Positions 8,254-18,813 of a DNA stretch of 64,000 nucleotides are shown here, piece by piece (position 1 is the stretch's first letter; each line of letters begins with the position of its first letter). The translations under genes were made by a program, and so were the position numbers. The notes beneath the pieces were generated by a model. It was not told the DNA's origin, searched no databases, and saw only the letters and a program-made list of their open reading frames with translations. The stretch comes from Nostoc commune NIES-4072 (GTDB lineage: Bacteria; Cyanobacteriota; Cyanobacteriia; Cyanobacteriales; Nostocaceae). The stretch spans positions 962,416 through 1,026,415 of the forward strand of contig NZ_BDUD01000001.1 in the NCBI RefSeq assembly GCF_003113895.1. Reading direction: 5' to 3'.

Positions 8254-9150
8254 TCAATTTGTTAGTTGTCAGTTATCTATTTGTAGCCATAGCCATTTTT
8301 TCTTAGTACGTTATCAGCCGGAAATCCACTGACTTCTTACTAAAAGAGGAGTTTCCAGCATTTACGTTTAATTTGCCAACCTTATTTAGTGGTTAATTGC
8401 CAGTTACACGATGTATTGCTGTAATTCAACTCCTTTGTAATTCAAATATTTTCCTTCATTTAGCCTCTCTTCCCTTAAATCGGGGGTTTAGTTGTTTGAG
8501 CGAGTTGTAGATAGCGGTATCATGTTTAATTATTGAGTGTATGGGTTAAATCTAGCAATTTAAGGTAGAATTTTATAGTTTAGTCATTTTAAATAGTTAA
8601 AAATCCTATTTAATAAACTTTTAAGTTTATTTTAAAAAAATAATATCTTATTGGTAACCAATCCTAACAATGTAAGATATTAAGTTGTACCAAAAAAACA
8701 TTCAGATATTAATAGAATCCAAATATGATATATGCTATTAAATTGCACTCGTTAAATTAGACTCCATCAATAAAAGATTAAAATATTTTTGCACTATTTT
8801 TGTAAAAATATTACTAATTAACCTAGTGCCGCAGGGCGGAAGTCAAAAGTCAAAAGTCAAAGTATTATGGAATAAGCTCTTTAAGGATTTTAAATGGTTG
8901 CTCTATTTACGCCGTGGCGTACTAGTATAGGTTGGCGGAAATAAACCTAATATTTTATTACAGCCAGAAAGCCCAAAATTAAAGTGTGCGTGAATTTTGA
9001 GTTCCGCCTTGTGGTATTAGTCGCTGTGGCAAAAATTTACTTACCATTAATAATGGGATTTTGCTCGAAGTCTTGTTAATTTATATGTATAGTATTTAGA
9101 TTTATGCCCTGCTGTACTAACATATAAAATTCTCCACATCAGACGAACCA
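8254..9150. other. AT-rich intergenic region with one dispersed repeat
   Basis: About 900 bases without a convincing gene. The stretch is strongly AT-rich around 8500-8820. A roughly 100-bp repeat element occupies 8823-8925. It presumably holds the divergent promoters of the PEP-synthase-like and MgtC-like genes, but no consensus promoter was certain. Confidence 0.5.
8823..8925 (+). repeat. Dispersed about 100-bp repeat element, copy 1
   Basis: The segment starts CTAGTGCCGC and ends GGCGTACTAG, contains AAGTCAAAAGTCAAAAGTC tandem heptamers, and matches the reverse complement of 41028-41124 with only scattered mismatches. The related inverted ends and the repeat in a second intergenic region suggest a MITE-like element. 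Confidence 0.8.
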
Positions 9151-9609
9151 TTGTCAAACACTTACTATCTTGCAACTAATGATTGGCTAAATATCAGCTT
9201 CAGACTGTGCCTTGCATTGTTTATTGGAGCAATTATCGGCTTAGAACGCCAAATTAGGCGTAAACCAGCCGGTTTAAGAACTCACATGTTAGTGAGTTTC
9301 GGTTCAGCCGTGTTTACTCTCATAATTATGCAAACAGATGGGTCACTGTCGAGTCGTGATGCACTTAGCCGCGTGATTCAGGGGATTGCAGCCGGTGTAG
9401 GATTTCTCGGTGCTGGAGAAATTGTGCGCCAATCTTCTGAAGAATCACAGCGACTTGAAATTCACGGACTGACATCAGCAGCAGCTATTTGGGTTTCGGC
9501 TGCTTTGGGAATTGCTGCTGGCTGTGGTTTGTGGCAGTTAGCATTAATCGGTGGTTTGCTGACTTTTTTGGTTCTCACCGTTTTTAAAAAACTAGAAAAA
9601 CGTGATTAG
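9151..9609 (+). CDS. MgtC/SapB family membrane protein
   Basis: A 152-residue inner-membrane protein with four or five hydrophobic helices. GAIIGLERQIRRKPAGLRTHMLV (residues 25-47, given here as GLERQIRRKPAGLRTH) and IQGIAAGVGFLGAGEIVR are the hallmarks of MgtC/SapB. MgtC proteins are linked to Mg2+ limitation and, in pathogens, to control of the F-ATPase; the role in cyanobacteria is not defined. This version has the short N-terminal membrane domain only, without the C-terminal ACT-like domain of MgtC. The start used is TTG 9151; no clear ribosome binding site precedes it, so the exact start is uncertain. Confidence 0.82.
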   Translation: MSNTYYLATNDWLNISFRLCLALFIGAIIGLERQIRRKPAGLRTHMLVSFGSAVFTLIIMQTDGSLSSRDALSRVIQGIAAGVGFLGAGEIVRQSSEESQRLEIHGLTSAAAIWVSAALGIAAGCGLWQLALIGGLLTFLVLTVFKKLEKRD

Positions 9610-10354
9610 TCAAGAAGAGGAAAAGGGGCAGGGGGTAGGGCAATACTTGTCGGGTTTTGGGTAAAAGGGGAAGGGGAAAGGGGAAAGAAAAAACCTTTAA
9701 CCTAAACCTAGTAACCTTTTCCCTAAACCCAATTCCGAGTTAAAAATCCTTTACCCGAGCAGTATTGGGGGGTAGGGGAGAAAAATTCTATAATTACACT
9801 GTCAAAAGGATTTCAGAGCAAGTAAATTTATTGATGCCCAATGTTTGGATATTTATTTCGAGACGCATAGCACAAAAAATAATACGTTCTTGTTTCAGAG
9901 CCAATATACTTATTATATATGGGGTATATGGGGTTCTCTCCCTTGTTCCCTGCCCCCTGCCTCTTCAGTGACCAATCACAACAACATTGTGGAACGCGTG
10001 GAAGCCACTTGACTTTCAGGCAGTGGAGGAAACGCGCCACGGGTGGTTTTAACCACCGTGAAAAATGATAATATTGTTGTGCGAGTAGGAATAATCATCT
10101 GCGCTAAGAAGTGTTTTGTAAGGAGTGACCCCTGACTTGCCTCGTACCTGCACAAATTGCAGCTCTGGGCAAACAAGTAATGGGAAAGCACGGAGCGCAC
10201 CGAACTGGCAAGTGATGAACTCGGAAAGCATTCTAAGTAAGCGCAATTGCAATATCTCTCGTACTGGTAGTTGTTTTGAGCGTCTAGGGGGATATTTGAC
10301 TATCCCTTTTAAGCTAAGTCTTAGAGAATCTGCGTGTCTTTAGACCGCAGAGTG
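9610..10354. other. Intergenic region with G-rich low-complexity repeats
   Basis: No supported gene. 9615-9780 holds repeated GGGGAAAGG-type and AACCTT/CCCTAAACC-type low-complexity sequence, and 9930-9970 a C-rich CCCTGCCCCCTGCC stretch. 10000-10340 contains only short open frames without recognisable protein features. Confidence 0.5.
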
Positions 10355-11479
10355 TCAATAATTTGGGATTATCTCTCCTGCTTTCACAAAAAGAATTTGG
10401 GAGGACTTTAGCCACTGAGAATCAAAAGAACCCAAGTGAGTAGTAGTAATTAAAGTCTGAAAGCGGTCTTGAATGGCATCGAGCAATTGATTTTGGCGGG
10501 ATAAATCTAGTTCGGCAAGAACATCATCAAGTAATAGCAATGGTGGCTCTTTAACGACTTCTTCAATTAATTGTAATTCTGCTAATTTTAAGGCTAGAAC
10601 CAGCGTTCGTTGTTGACCTTGAGAACCGTATTGACGAGCAGGTGTCTGGTTAATAGTTAATTCTATTTCGTCTCGATGGGGGCCGACAAGAGTAGTGCCT
10701 TGGTGCATTTCGGCGATCGCTCGCTGCTGAATTTTTGCTAAAAAAGCTTGCTGCACTTCTTCTGGATGGTTATCCTCTAAAGGAATATTCGGCAGGTACT
10801 TGATTTGCAGAATTTCTGTACTGCCGCTAATACTGGCGTGCCAAGCGGTAGCAATGGGAGCTAATCGTTGAATGGCGCGATCGCGTCGTCTAATTACCCT
10901 GGTTCCTGTAGTAGCTAACTGTGCATCCCACACCGCTAGTTCTGACTGTAGAGAGGTTGCATCTAACGTTTCTATATGGCGTTTTAAAAAGGCATTGCGC
11001 TGGCGTAACACATGGTTATACTGCTGCAAAATGTGAGCATAAACTGGTTCGAGTTGAATTAAGAGTGTATCTAACCAGTTGCGGCGACTTTCCGGGCCAC
11101 CGCGTACTAGTTCTAAATCCAGGCTGGAAAATTGCACTGCATTGAGAACGCCAAGAAAATCCATTTGGCGGCGGATAGATTCACCATTGAGGGCAACGCT
11201 ACGGCGACCATTGCGGCGGAGGGTTAAAGTAAGGTCACTAATGCCTGTTTGTCGCTCAAGGGTAGCATTAATTTGGGCTATGTCTTCCCCTTCTTGAACC
11301 AAATCGCGATCGCGGGTGATTCGGTGCGATCGCAATGTCGCCAGTAACTCTACCGCCTCCAACAAATTCGACTTTCCCTGAGCGTTATTACCTACCAAGA
11401 TTGTTTTGGCAGCATTAAACTCAACGTTCTGGTCTTGATAGTTGCGAAATTGTCGTAGATTTAAAGTTTTCAGGTACAT
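10355..11479 (-). CDS. recF: DNA replication and repair protein RecF
   Basis: A 374-residue ABC/SMC-like ATPase that helps load RecA at single-stranded gaps together with RecO and RecR. Visible motifs are the N-terminal [14 protein letters not shown], Walker [10 protein letters not shown] at residues 30-38, LVGPHRDE, the signature [18 protein letters not shown] and Walker [13 protein letters not shown] near 316. The length fits RecF. The frame extends 36 codons further upstream, but that part is translated from CCCCATG-type heptamer repeats, so ATG 11479, which gives the canonical RecF N-terminus, is preferred. The gene is next to a P-type ATPase, not to dnaN or gyrB, as is common in cyanobacteria. 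Confidence 0.95.
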   Translation of the reverse strand: MYLKTLNLRQFRNYQDQNVEFNAAKTILVGNNAQGKSNLLEAVELLATLRSHRITRDRDLVQEGEDIAQINATLERQTGISDLTLTLRRNGRRSVALNGESIRRQMDFLGVLNAVQFSSLDLELVRGGPESRRNWLDTLLIQLEPVYAHILQQYNHVLRQRNAFLKRHIETLDATSLQSELAVWDAQLATTGTRVIRRRDRAIQRLAPIATAWHASISGSTEILQIKYLPNIPLEDNHPEEVQQAFLAKIQQRAIAEMHQGTTLVGPHRDEIELTINQTPARQYGSQGQQRTLVLALKLAELQLIEEVVKEPPLLLLDDVLAELDLSRQNQLLDAIQDRFQTLITTTHLGSFDSQWLKSSQILFVKAGEIIPNY

Positions 11480-11636
11480 GGTGATAATTGGGCATGGGGC
11501 ATTGGGGATTGGGCATTGGAGAGGAGGGAGACAAAGAAGAAGCAGGGGAGCAGGGGAGAAATTGCAGTAAGTTTTTCCCCTCCGCATCTCTGCCTTATAC
11601 GCTATGCCCTATGCCCCATGCCCCATGCCCCATTAT
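11480..11636. repeat. Tandem heptamer repeats between recF and the P-type ATPase
   Basis: GGGCATTGGG-type units at 11489-11520 and CCCCATG-type heptamers at 11601-11632 flank a G-rich middle. This is the same repeat vocabulary as the in-frame insertion in the DALR-domain gene at 39307-39399. It lies upstream of recF and downstream of the ATPase, both on the minus strand. Confidence 0.7.
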
Positions 11637-14495
11637 TTACACGGCCTTCTTGCCCATAATCCGCAGAAATATCTTCTCCGCTTCAATCCAGACAAACATT
11701 AAGGCACTAAAGCCAATACAAACCCCCAACTCTTGCAGATTCAGGTAGTGAGTACCAAAGAAATCTCGCAGGGGTGGGACGTAAACTAGCATCAACTGCA
11801 AAATCGTGGTGACAACAACAGCCGCTAGTACAAATACATTGGAGAAGGGATTCATCTCGATGGCCAGTCGGTTGTTGGAGCGAATAGCGATCGCATGTCC
11901 CATTTGGGCAATACACAAGGTAGTAAATACCATTGTTTTCCAAGCTTCAGGATTTCCCTGATACCCAGCAGCATGAGTATGTTGATAAGCCCACCACATT
12001 AAGGCAATGCTGATAATGGCAAAAATGATCCCAATGCGAATCATGTAAGAACCCAATCCCCTAGCGAAAATACTTTCGCGGGGACTAAAAGGCGGACGTT
12101 GCATCACATCCGGTTCTGGAGGTTCCACAGCTAATGCCAAAGCTGGTAAACCGTCTGTTACCAAGTTCATCCACAAAATTTGTAAGGGGGTAAGAGGAAC
12201 GCCTCCCAAACCAATTAAGGGTGCTGCTGCAATTGTCAAAACTTCGCCAATGTTACTACCCAGAATGTATTTAATAAAGCGGCGAATATTAGTATAAACA
12301 ACTCTACCTTCCTTGGTGGCGCTGACAATGGTGGCGAAGTTGTCATCAAGTAATACCATATCGCTGGCTTCTTTACTTACATCGGTGCCAGTAATGCCCA
12401 TTGCAATACCGATGTCAGCTTGTTTGAGGGCTGGGGCATCGTTAACACCATCGCCTGTCATCGCCACAAATCGACCCCGGCGTTGCAGTGCTTGGACAAT
12501 TCGCAGTTTATGTTCTGGGGAAACCCTGGCGTAAATGCTCACCAAGTCAACATTTTGCTCTAGTTCCTGGTCACTCATCCGTTGCAATTCTTGACCAGTG
12601 AGCAAACGATCGCCTTCTTGGGCAATTCCCAAATCGGTAGCGATCGCTCGTGCTGTTAATTGGTGGTCGCCTGTAATCATCACTGGGCGAATGCCTGCAT
12701 CTCGACATTCTTGCACAGCTGCCCTCACCTCTGGGCGTGGCGCATCTAACATTCCCACCAATCCCAACCATACCAAGCTTTGCTCAGATGTCTCATCTGA
12801 ACCTTCCGGTGGAATTTCTCTGAGGGGTTTGTAGGCAAAACCTAGCACCCGCAAACCTTGACTAGCCATCAGGTCATTTTCTGCCAGAATTTTCTGGCGT
12901 TGTTCTTCAGCTAAGGGGGCTGAGTGATTGCCCAAATGAATCTGAGTGCAACGTGCTAAGGTTAACTCTGGAGAACCTTTGGTAAACATTAAGTAAGGTT
13001 CAGATTGGATAAAACTAGCGATCGCTGGGTCAACACCTCTCGAAAACGCGTCACCTGTAGCGACTCCCTCCACCTGAGAAATCACGCTCATCCGCTTCCG
13101 TTCTGAGGAAAAGGGAAACTCTGCAATACGAGGTAATTTACTGTTCCACTGGTCTTTTTCGATTCCAGCTTTTCCCGCCAGTGTTAACAATGCCCCCTCT
13201 GTGGGGTCTCCCAAAATTGCCCATTCGCCTTGTTCTTTTTGCAACACTGAATCATTACAAATAGCACAGGCGACTGATAACCCTGAGATTTCTGGAGAGT
13301 CCTCTAGGGAAATTTTTTGACTATCTAACTGAAAGTCTCCTGTGGGAGTGTAACCTTCACCGATGACGCGAAAAGTTTTGTTATTAGTGAAAACCGATTG
13401 CACCACCATTTTATTTTGCGTCAGGGTGCCAGTTTTATCAGAACAGATAGTGGTTACAGAACCCAATGTTTCCACTGCGGGGAGTTTGCGAATCAAGGCA
13501 TTCTGGCGCACCATTCGCTGGGTTCCTAACGCCAAGGTGACGGTAATTACAGCAGGTAAACCTTCTGGTACTACAGCAACCGCCATACTCAAGGAAACTT
13601 CCAAGAGTTCTTGGATATTTTTAAAACCTCCGTCCTTGAACACACCACCGCCGACGACGATCGCCACAAGAACCAAAGAACCAGTAACTAGGACGTTGCC
13701 TAGTTGAGTCATCCGTTGCTGTAACGGTGTCGGCTCACTTTCCACCGCCTGCAACATGGTGGCAATTTTGCCTAGTTCTGTTGTCATTCCGGTGTTAGTT
13801 ACCAGAACCTTCGCCCGTCCTTGGACTACTTCAGTTCCTTGAAACACGACATTGAGGCGATCGCCTAATGATGTTTCCTCCGGCAATTTTAATGATGCCT
13901 GTTTATTCACCGCTTCGGCTTCACCAGTCAATGCCGACTCACGCACTTGTAAATTAGACTGTTCTATCAAGCGTCCATCTGCGGCTATCTGCATCCCAGC
14001 TTCCAGCAGCATTACATCCCCTGGAACTAGATCCTTGGCTGCTATCTCCACCAATCTAGCCTCGCGGATGACGCGCACTAAGGGAGAGGTCATTTTTTTC
14101 AGGGCTGCCAAGGCTTTTTCGGCACGACTTTCTTGGACGTAACCAAGTATGCCATTGAGGATGACAATTGCTAAAATAGCGATGGTATCTTTAAATGGCA
14201 CTTCACCAGGCTTCAAACGACCCTCCCGCAAAGCCATCAGGTCTAAAAAGCCAGAAATCACAGCTACGCCAATCAGCATCAACAACATAATGTTCTTGAA
14301 CTGATCCAGCAGGATTTCCCAACTACTACGGCCAGCAGTTTCTTCAAGTTCGTTGGGCCCGTACTTTTGCAATCTCTGTTGAATTTCTTGGGGTGTTAAG
14401 CCACTGTCTGCATTACTATCGAGCAGGTCTAGCGCTTTATCAACTTCTAAACTATGCCAAACGGCGGCACCTTCAGGCAGAGAATTAGCAGACAT
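11637..14495 (-). CDS. Calcium-type P-type ATPase (cation-transporting, P2A-like)
   Basis: About 952 residues, the full length of PacL-like P2 ATPases. In order: an N-terminal cation-ATPase domain (residues 10-80), the actuator loop with LTGEAEAV, the membrane motif [19 protein letters not shown] (the PEGLP of helix M4), the phosphorylation site [13 protein letters not shown] (Asp near 355), the hinge [22 protein letters not shown], and six C-terminal helices with [25 protein letters not shown] and the N/D-rich M6 point to Ca2+ export coupled to ATP hydrolysis at the inner membrane; Mn2+ is an alternative. The frame can begin at a GTG 12 bases earlier, but ATG 14495 (MSANSLPEG) is preferred. 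Confidence 0.88.
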   Translation of the reverse strand: MSANSLPEGAAVWHSLEVDKALDLLDSNADSGLTPQEIQQRLQKYGPNELEETAGRSSWEILLDQFKNIMLLMLIGVAVISGFLDLMALREGRLKPGEVPFKDTIAILAIVILNGILGYVQESRAEKALAALKKMTSPLVRVIREARLVEIAAKDLVPGDVMLLEAGMQIAADGRLIEQSNLQVRESALTGEAEAVNKQASLKLPEETSLGDRLNVVFQGTEVVQGRAKVLVTNTGMTTELGKIATMLQAVESEPTPLQQRMTQLGNVLVTGSLVLVAIVVGGGVFKDGGFKNIQELLEVSLSMAVAVVPEGLPAVITVTLALGTQRMVRQNALIRKLPAVETLGSVTTICSDKTGTLTQNKMVVQSVFTNNKTFRVIGEGYTPTGDFQLDSQKISLEDSPEISGLSVACAICNDSVLQKEQGEWAILGDPTEGALLTLAGKAGIEKDQWNSKLPRIAEFPFSSERKRMSVISQVEGVATGDAFSRGVDPAIASFIQSEPYLMFTKGSPELTLARCTQIHLGNHSAPLAEEQRQKILAENDLMASQGLRVLGFAYKPLREIPPEGSDETSEQSLVWLGLVGMLDAPRPEVRAAVQECRDAGIRPVMITGDHQLTARAIATDLGIAQEGDRLLTGQELQRMSDQELEQNVDLVSIYARVSPEHKLRIVQALQRRGRFVAMTGDGVNDAPALKQADIGIAMGITGTDVSKEASDMVLLDDNFATIVSATKEGRVVYTNIRRFIKYILGSNIGEVLTIAAAPLIGLGGVPLTPLQILWMNLVTDGLPALALAVEPPEPDVMQRPPFSPRESIFARGLGSYMIRIGIIFAIISIALMWWAYQHTHAAGYQGNPEAWKTMVFTTLCIAQMGHAIAIRSNNRLAIEMNPFSNVFVLAAVVVTTILQLMLVYVPPLRDFFGTHYLNLQELGVCIGFSALMFVWIEAEKIFLRIMGKKAV

Positions 14496-15143
14496 CGTGT
14501 AGGTCACAGCAAATGGTTACAAAATTTGATCATAATTTAGCGATGGCAGGAATTCCATCTTCTAAAGTTACATTAAGGCGATCGCCCAGTTGCATAAGTG
14601 TATCTGTAATTCTTAATATTTGTAAATTTATACTTTTTTCAGGTAGTGTTATTTCTCACGAAAGAGTTTTTCGGAACACATTGTACCGATAATTATGAGT
14701 AATAGAGCTTTGAAAAAGAGGCAAGGGAGCAGGGAGCAGGGAGCAACGGGGATGGAAAACAATGGGGATTCATCACTTCGGCTACGCTCAGTGACCACCC
14801 CACCAGAAAGAGAAACACACCCACTTTTGTGGAGGACAGTTCTTGATAGGGTTATTTCTCCCTGCCCCCTGCCCCCTGCCCCCTGCCTCTTCTTTAGAAG
14901 CTTAGTTACAGAGCATCTGCGACAATGAACTTTAAACTGTATTGTTTTAATTTACATTTGGTCAATAGCCACGATGCTTGGCACAAGTGCATTTATTCAT
15001 TGTTAATTTTGAGAGAAGTTGCCAGTAAGGTTTCCCTACCTAGTAAATTTTTCAAGAATAATTTTGAATCGCTTAACGCTTAAATAGTTATGTTTCCTCC
15101 CCTACTTAAAGGTGAGGGTTTTTTATACTTCCCACAAGGTTTT
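14496..15143. other. Intergenic region with G/C-rich repeats
   Basis: No supported gene. 14718-14745 has GGGAGCAGGGAGC repeats, 14780-14815 a REP-like TTCGGCTACGCTCAGTGACC segment, and 14860-14890 tandem CCCTGCC heptamers. 14900-15090 is AT-rich and probably holds the promoter of the downstream gene. Confidence 0.5.
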
Positions 15144-16814
15144 ATGAGTTTTGCACTCCCCACTTTGACCGTTAGCCAGATGTTTGGGCAAAAGACAATT
15201 CGACCGCTTACTGCTGCTACCCTGTGTGGCATTACTTTCATCAAAGATAGGCTGATTGCCATTGACAGTATTAAAGGGCATCTCCTAGAAATTGATCCTA
15301 CCTCTGACAACAGTAAAATTATTAATCCCCATCAAATTAAAGAATTTACTGATGTCACTGGTCTAGCTGCGTGGGAAGATACCCTGTGGGTGAGCCGAGA
15401 AAATAGTGTTTACTTGTGCAATCTCAATGCTTTAGGTCTGGAACATTTTGTGACCTTGCCTTATCCTGCTGACGGCGTTGCTGTTTGGGAAACAACAGTT
15501 TATGTCAGCTGCCAAAGGCTAGGCTACATTCTGATTTATGACCGCGAAACGCGAAAAGAAATTACCAGATTTTATGCCCCAGGCGTTGGGATAGAGAATT
15601 TAGCAGTCACTCAGGAAATGCTGTGGATTTGCGATCGCACCGAACAATCAGTTTACGCGATGGATAGGGCCACAGGAGAACTTCAATTTAGTGTCCTGAC
15701 ACCCTTTGAATGTCCCACAGGCATAGCAATCCATAAAAATGCCGAAACAGGCAAAGAAAGTATTTACGTCGCCTACGCCTCAGAGGAGCCTTATATTCGG
15801 GACAACCCAAATGCTGATCCAAGTCATGAGCTAACGTTCCGCGATCGCACTTTTATTCACCCTCTGTATTATCATTACGATCCAGATAAGCGCTACGCCC
15901 TCTCTAATGGCTATCTGATTGAAATGTCCTACGCTGAGGAAATTGCACCCTTAGACGAGGTTTATTTACCTGATGTCGAATGGCGCATCGCCTTACCATC
16001 CGAAACTGAGCGTCAAAAGGTAAAACACGTTGAACCCATTGGTATACCCTTTACTGAAGAAATGGTACAGGGGCAACGTGTAGCAGTCTTTAAATTTGAT
16101 TCTCTTGCCCCAGGTGAACGGCATATATTTGGCTGGAAAGCACTTTTGGAAGTTCGCGGTATTAAGTATCGCATCACACCCAGAGATGTGGAAGATATAC
16201 CTGAACTATCCCCAGAATTAGAAACACGCTACCTAGTGGATGACGACGATTTAGCAATGGATACTACCATTGTTCGCCGTGCCGCTAGAGAAGCGATCGG
16301 TTCTGAAACCAATGTGCTACGGAAAATGCACAGCATCCGTAACTACGTCTATGATGAATTGTCTTATGGTATTAAACCTTACATTGACACACCAGATACA
16401 GTTTTAGAACGGGGCGTTGGTTCCTGTGGCGAATATGTCGGCGTTTTACTTGCCTTATCCCGTTTAAATGGCATCCCCTGCCGCACCGTAGGTAGGTACA
16501 AATGTCCTCCCCATAGTGACTTATTAGGAGTACCGCTACAACCCGACTTTAATCATGTTTGGTTAGAGTTCTACGTCCCGAATTTTGGTTGGTTGCCAAT
16601 GGAATCAAACCCTGATGATATAGGTGAAGGTGGCCCTTATCCGACACGCTTTTTTATGGGCTTGTGCTGGTATCACATTGAAATTGGTAAAGGTATCACC
16701 TTTGAAACCGTGACAAGTCAAGGAGAACGGCTAACCAAAGAAGATATTCCCATCGGTGATTTGGCGATAAATCATATTCGGTTCACAATTCTTAAAGAAT
16801 TACCGCCTTTTTGA
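15144..16814 (+). CDS. Beta-propeller plus transglutaminase-like protein
   Basis: About 556 residues. Roughly the first 220 form a repeated strand pattern (LIAIDSIKGHLLEIDP, LWVSRENSVYLCNL, VYVSCQRLGYILIYDRETR, LWICDRTEQSVYAMDRATG) like a WD/NHL-type propeller. The C-terminal half is a transglutaminase-like cysteine protease fold with Cys in GSCGEYVGVLLALSRLNGIP (near 428), His in FNHVWLEFY (near 470) and Asp in ESNPDD (near 490), so the triad is complete. It may be a peptidase or amidase; the substrate is unknown. No signal peptide is visible. ATG 15144 (MSFALPTLT) is preferred over an upstream ATG 15090 because AAGG lies just before it. Confidence 0.72.
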   Translation: MSFALPTLTVSQMFGQKTIRPLTAATLCGITFIKDRLIAIDSIKGHLLEIDPTSDNSKIINPHQIKEFTDVTGLAAWEDTLWVSRENSVYLCNLNALGLEHFVTLPYPADGVAVWETTVYVSCQRLGYILIYDRETRKEITRFYAPGVGIENLAVTQEMLWICDRTEQSVYAMDRATGELQFSVLTPFECPTGIAIHKNAETGKESIYVAYASEEPYIRDNPNADPSHELTFRDRTFIHPLYYHYDPDKRYALSNGYLIEMSYAEEIAPLDEVYLPDVEWRIALPSETERQKVKHVEPIGIPFTEEMVQGQRVAVFKFDSLAPGERHIFGWKALLEVRGIKYRITPRDVEDIPELSPELETRYLVDDDDLAMDTTIVRRAAREAIGSETNVLRKMHSIRNYVYDELSYGIKPYIDTPDTVLERGVGSCGEYVGVLLALSRLNGIPCRTVGRYKCPPHSDLLGVPLQPDFNHVWLEFYVPNFGWLPMESNPDDIGEGGPYPTRFFMGLCWYHIEIGKGITFETVTSQGERLTKEDIPIGDLAINHIRFTILKELPPF

Positions 16815-16825
16815 ATTTCTTCCAT

Positions 16826-17002
16826 TTATTTACCTAAATTATGCTTTTTAATTAGCTCCTGGTTTTCAGGCTTATTGAGCCAGTCTTCTAGAGCCTCAGC
16901 GATCGTATCGCTGAGGTTTTTGTCTTTGAGAGCTACCACAGCCCGAAACAATCGGTTTAACTCTGGAGAAACATAGCCCCGTAATTCCTTCTTTTCACTC
17001 AT
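16826..17002 (-). CDS. Small ribbon-helix-helix-like protein, 58 aa
   Basis: A short gene convergent with the transglutaminase gene. The protein begins MSEKKELRGYVSPELNRLF, continues with VVALKDKNLSDTIAEALEDW and ends in a basic tail (ELIKKHNLGK). A strand, then two amphipathic helices with SDTIAEALEDWL, resembles CopG/Arc-type DNA-binding antitoxin or partition proteins. No toxin gene is adjacent on the same strand. The coding sequence contains the near-palindrome CTCAGCGAT/ATCGCTGAG around a HIP1-like site. The frame and composition are gene-like, but the family call is by eye. Confidence 0.6.
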   Translation of the reverse strand: MSEKKELRGYVSPELNRLFRAVVALKDKNLSDTIAEALEDWLNKPENQELIKKHNLGK

Positions 17003-17193
17003 CAACCTTGCACAGCGTACAACCGCTTAATTTTTGCATAGCTTTTTAGGCTATGTTGATTTAGTGGTTTATCCTATTATCCTATTGTCCTATTTCGGCA
17101 GTATGATTGTGAGTGTTGGAATGCGATCGCCCTGTGGCTGGATACCAAGTAGAGCGATCGCTGATGTTGACCCCCATATTGGGAGATTAATAA

Positions 17194-17535
17194 ATGATGA
17201 CACAAGTGCAAGCCAAGGCTGAGTTTGAGCAAAGTATTGCTCAACAAGCAAGAGCAATAGCATCAGAAGTAGGTACAAATTATTTTGTGCCATTTATGAC
17301 TCAAGGCTTTTTGTCAGATGCTGATTTCACCATCAATCAAATATCTTCTCAAGCAACTCCTCTTAAAGAACCACTCAAACATCTCTTAATTGGTTCTTCT
17401 AAAGCTGTAATCAGCACAATTCACTATTTGCAAGTTATTGGTTATGCGGATGTTGGTGATTGGAGTCCTTTGCTACCAACCCCCAATCCAGGCGAGGTGA
17501 TGAGCATTTTGAATAGACCTATTCTGGTGCAATAG
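17194..17535 (+). CDS. Conserved hypothetical cyanobacterial protein
   Basis: A 113-residue protein starting MMTQVQAKAEFEQSIAQQAR, preceded by GGGAG about 9 bases before the ATG, which supports the start. It is predicted to be soluble and mostly helical (residues 5-30 and 60-85), with no known motif, signal peptide or cysteine cluster. The C-terminus GDWSPLLPTPNPGEVMSILNRP is proline-rich. I do not recognise the family. It stands alone between a convergent pair and the Cas4-like gene. Confidence 0.6.
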   Translation: MMTQVQAKAEFEQSIAQQARAIASEVGTNYFVPFMTQGFLSDADFTINQISSQATPLKEPLKHLLIGSSKAVISTIHYLQVIGYADVGDWSPLLPTPNPGEVMSILNRPILVQ

Positions 17536-17815
17536 CCATCACGTTAATACTCGCATGATCGGATTATTCTAATGCAATAGAAAAATTAGCGAGTAGGGTG
17601 TGTTATGCCGTAGGCTAACGCACCTTAATACTTTCTAGTTAACCAATATTTTCGTCTACTTCTAAACTCTTGTTTCTTTTAACGAAGATAAAGACGGAAA
17701 TCAGATGCATTGAAATTCCTGCTTCTAAATACTTGTCAGCCAAGATTTCAGGTATTTATTTGGAATACGATGTCTCCGACAAGCGAACTTTGTAAATTAT
17801 CTCTCCCTGTTCCAA

Positions 17816-18667
17816 TTAGCTATTAACCCTTAAACTGGGCATTGGATACGATTGCTGCTTAAAATCGGCAAACTCACAGATTGAGTTAAATGGACAAAAG
17901 CGACAGTGAGAGCCAGGATTTGGAGGGAAGATTTTACTGAAATTACTAGTTTCTTCCTGATATTTTTGTAAATCGTGCTGGTGCTTGTGGGCAATATTAG
18001 CTAACTCAAATTTTAAGTATTCTAATTCACTATTATTAATGCTAATTAACTCAGACTTTTTACATATTTCTAAATTATAAAATGATGCAACAGCTTCCTG
18101 TCCAGGATAAAGATAACGAGCAGCTACCAAATAAACTAATGCCTGTCGTCGGTCAAAAGCCGACTTACCAGTTTTGAAATCTAAAATATGTATTGTGCGA
18201 TCGCTCTCAAGAAAAACGCAATCCATAGCTGCATATAAGCGAAAGCAATAATCTTCTTGTTCAACTACTATCGGTTTAGGAAAGCCTTCATCACCCGGCG
18301 TTAATTGGATAATATCTTTATCCAAAAGCAACGGTGCATCATGATATTTTTTGAGAATTTGCAGCACGCGTTGCTGGACTTGATCGCTTGAGTTGCTTAA
18401 TTTAAGGAGCTGTGCAACTCTTTCTACACCATCGGCTTGCTTCAACAGATACGTGTGATGATGAAACTCATAAATGCCTTTTTGGGCAAGTATACCAATT
18501 CGCTGGGGCGCGGTGGCTTGTCCTAAAAGCGCTTTGACTTGTGGTTCGTGTTGCCGTGCTTTGATAAACCCCCGTCTCATCTGGCAATGCCAGCGTTCTT
18601 GCCCAGTCGCTGGGGCAACTAGAGACCAAAGGTGATAACTGGCAAAAGGTCGATCGGGGGTTGACAT
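17816..18667 (-). CDS. PD-(D/E)XK nuclease family protein, Cas4/AddB-like
   Basis: A 283-residue protein with the catalytic core MDCVFLESDRTIHILDFKTGKS (Asp near 150, D-x-K near 162) and QALVYLVAARYLYPG, the conserved QxxxY-type helix. The C-terminus has CRFCPFNSIC, a C-x2-C-x5-C cluster, and an extra Cys lies near residue 28 (WHCQMRRG). Together these resemble the four-cysteine iron-sulphur clasp of Cas4 and AddB nucleases. It is probably a DNA exonuclease or repair nuclease. There is no CRISPR array or cas gene nearby, so a stand-alone housekeeping role is more likely. ATG 18667 gives a normal start. Confidence 0.75.
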   Translation of the reverse strand: MSTPDRPFASYHLWSLVAPATGQERWHCQMRRGFIKARQHEPQVKALLGQATAPQRIGILAQKGIYEFHHHTYLLKQADGVERVAQLLKLSNSSDQVQQRVLQILKKYHDAPLLLDKDIIQLTPGDEGFPKPIVVEQEDYCFRLYAAMDCVFLESDRTIHILDFKTGKSAFDRRQALVYLVAARYLYPGQEAVASFYNLEICKKSELISINNSELEYLKFELANIAHKHQHDLQKYQEETSNFSKIFPPNPGSHCRFCPFNSICEFADFKQQSYPMPSLRVNS

Positions 18668-18813
18668 TGCTCAGAAACAGTGAGAGAAAATACGGTGATG
18701 AGAAGTTTAAACTAAGGCTTGCTTAGAAAAGAACTTCGGAGGATAGTTGCTGCTACACGCGCTTTGCGAGAAGCTTTTATAGTACTGTTAATGTACGGAA
18801 GCAAGTAGCAAAA

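Noticed and set aside
9828..10343. Several overlapping open frames on both strands between MgtC and recF
   Set aside because: No recognisable domains, ribosome binding sites or codon pattern; the sequence is repeat-rich and looks non-coding.
11480..11587. N-terminal extension of RecF by 36 residues
   Set aside because: The extra residues are translated from CCCCATG-type heptamers and the canonical RecF start is at 11479.
14695..14928. Open frame upstream of the transglutaminase gene
   Set aside because: It is made of GGGAGCA and CCCTGCC repeats and has no protein signature.
17816..18667. Cas4 of a CRISPR system
   Set aside because: The fold and cysteine cluster are Cas4-like, but there is no repeat-spacer array or other cas gene in the window.
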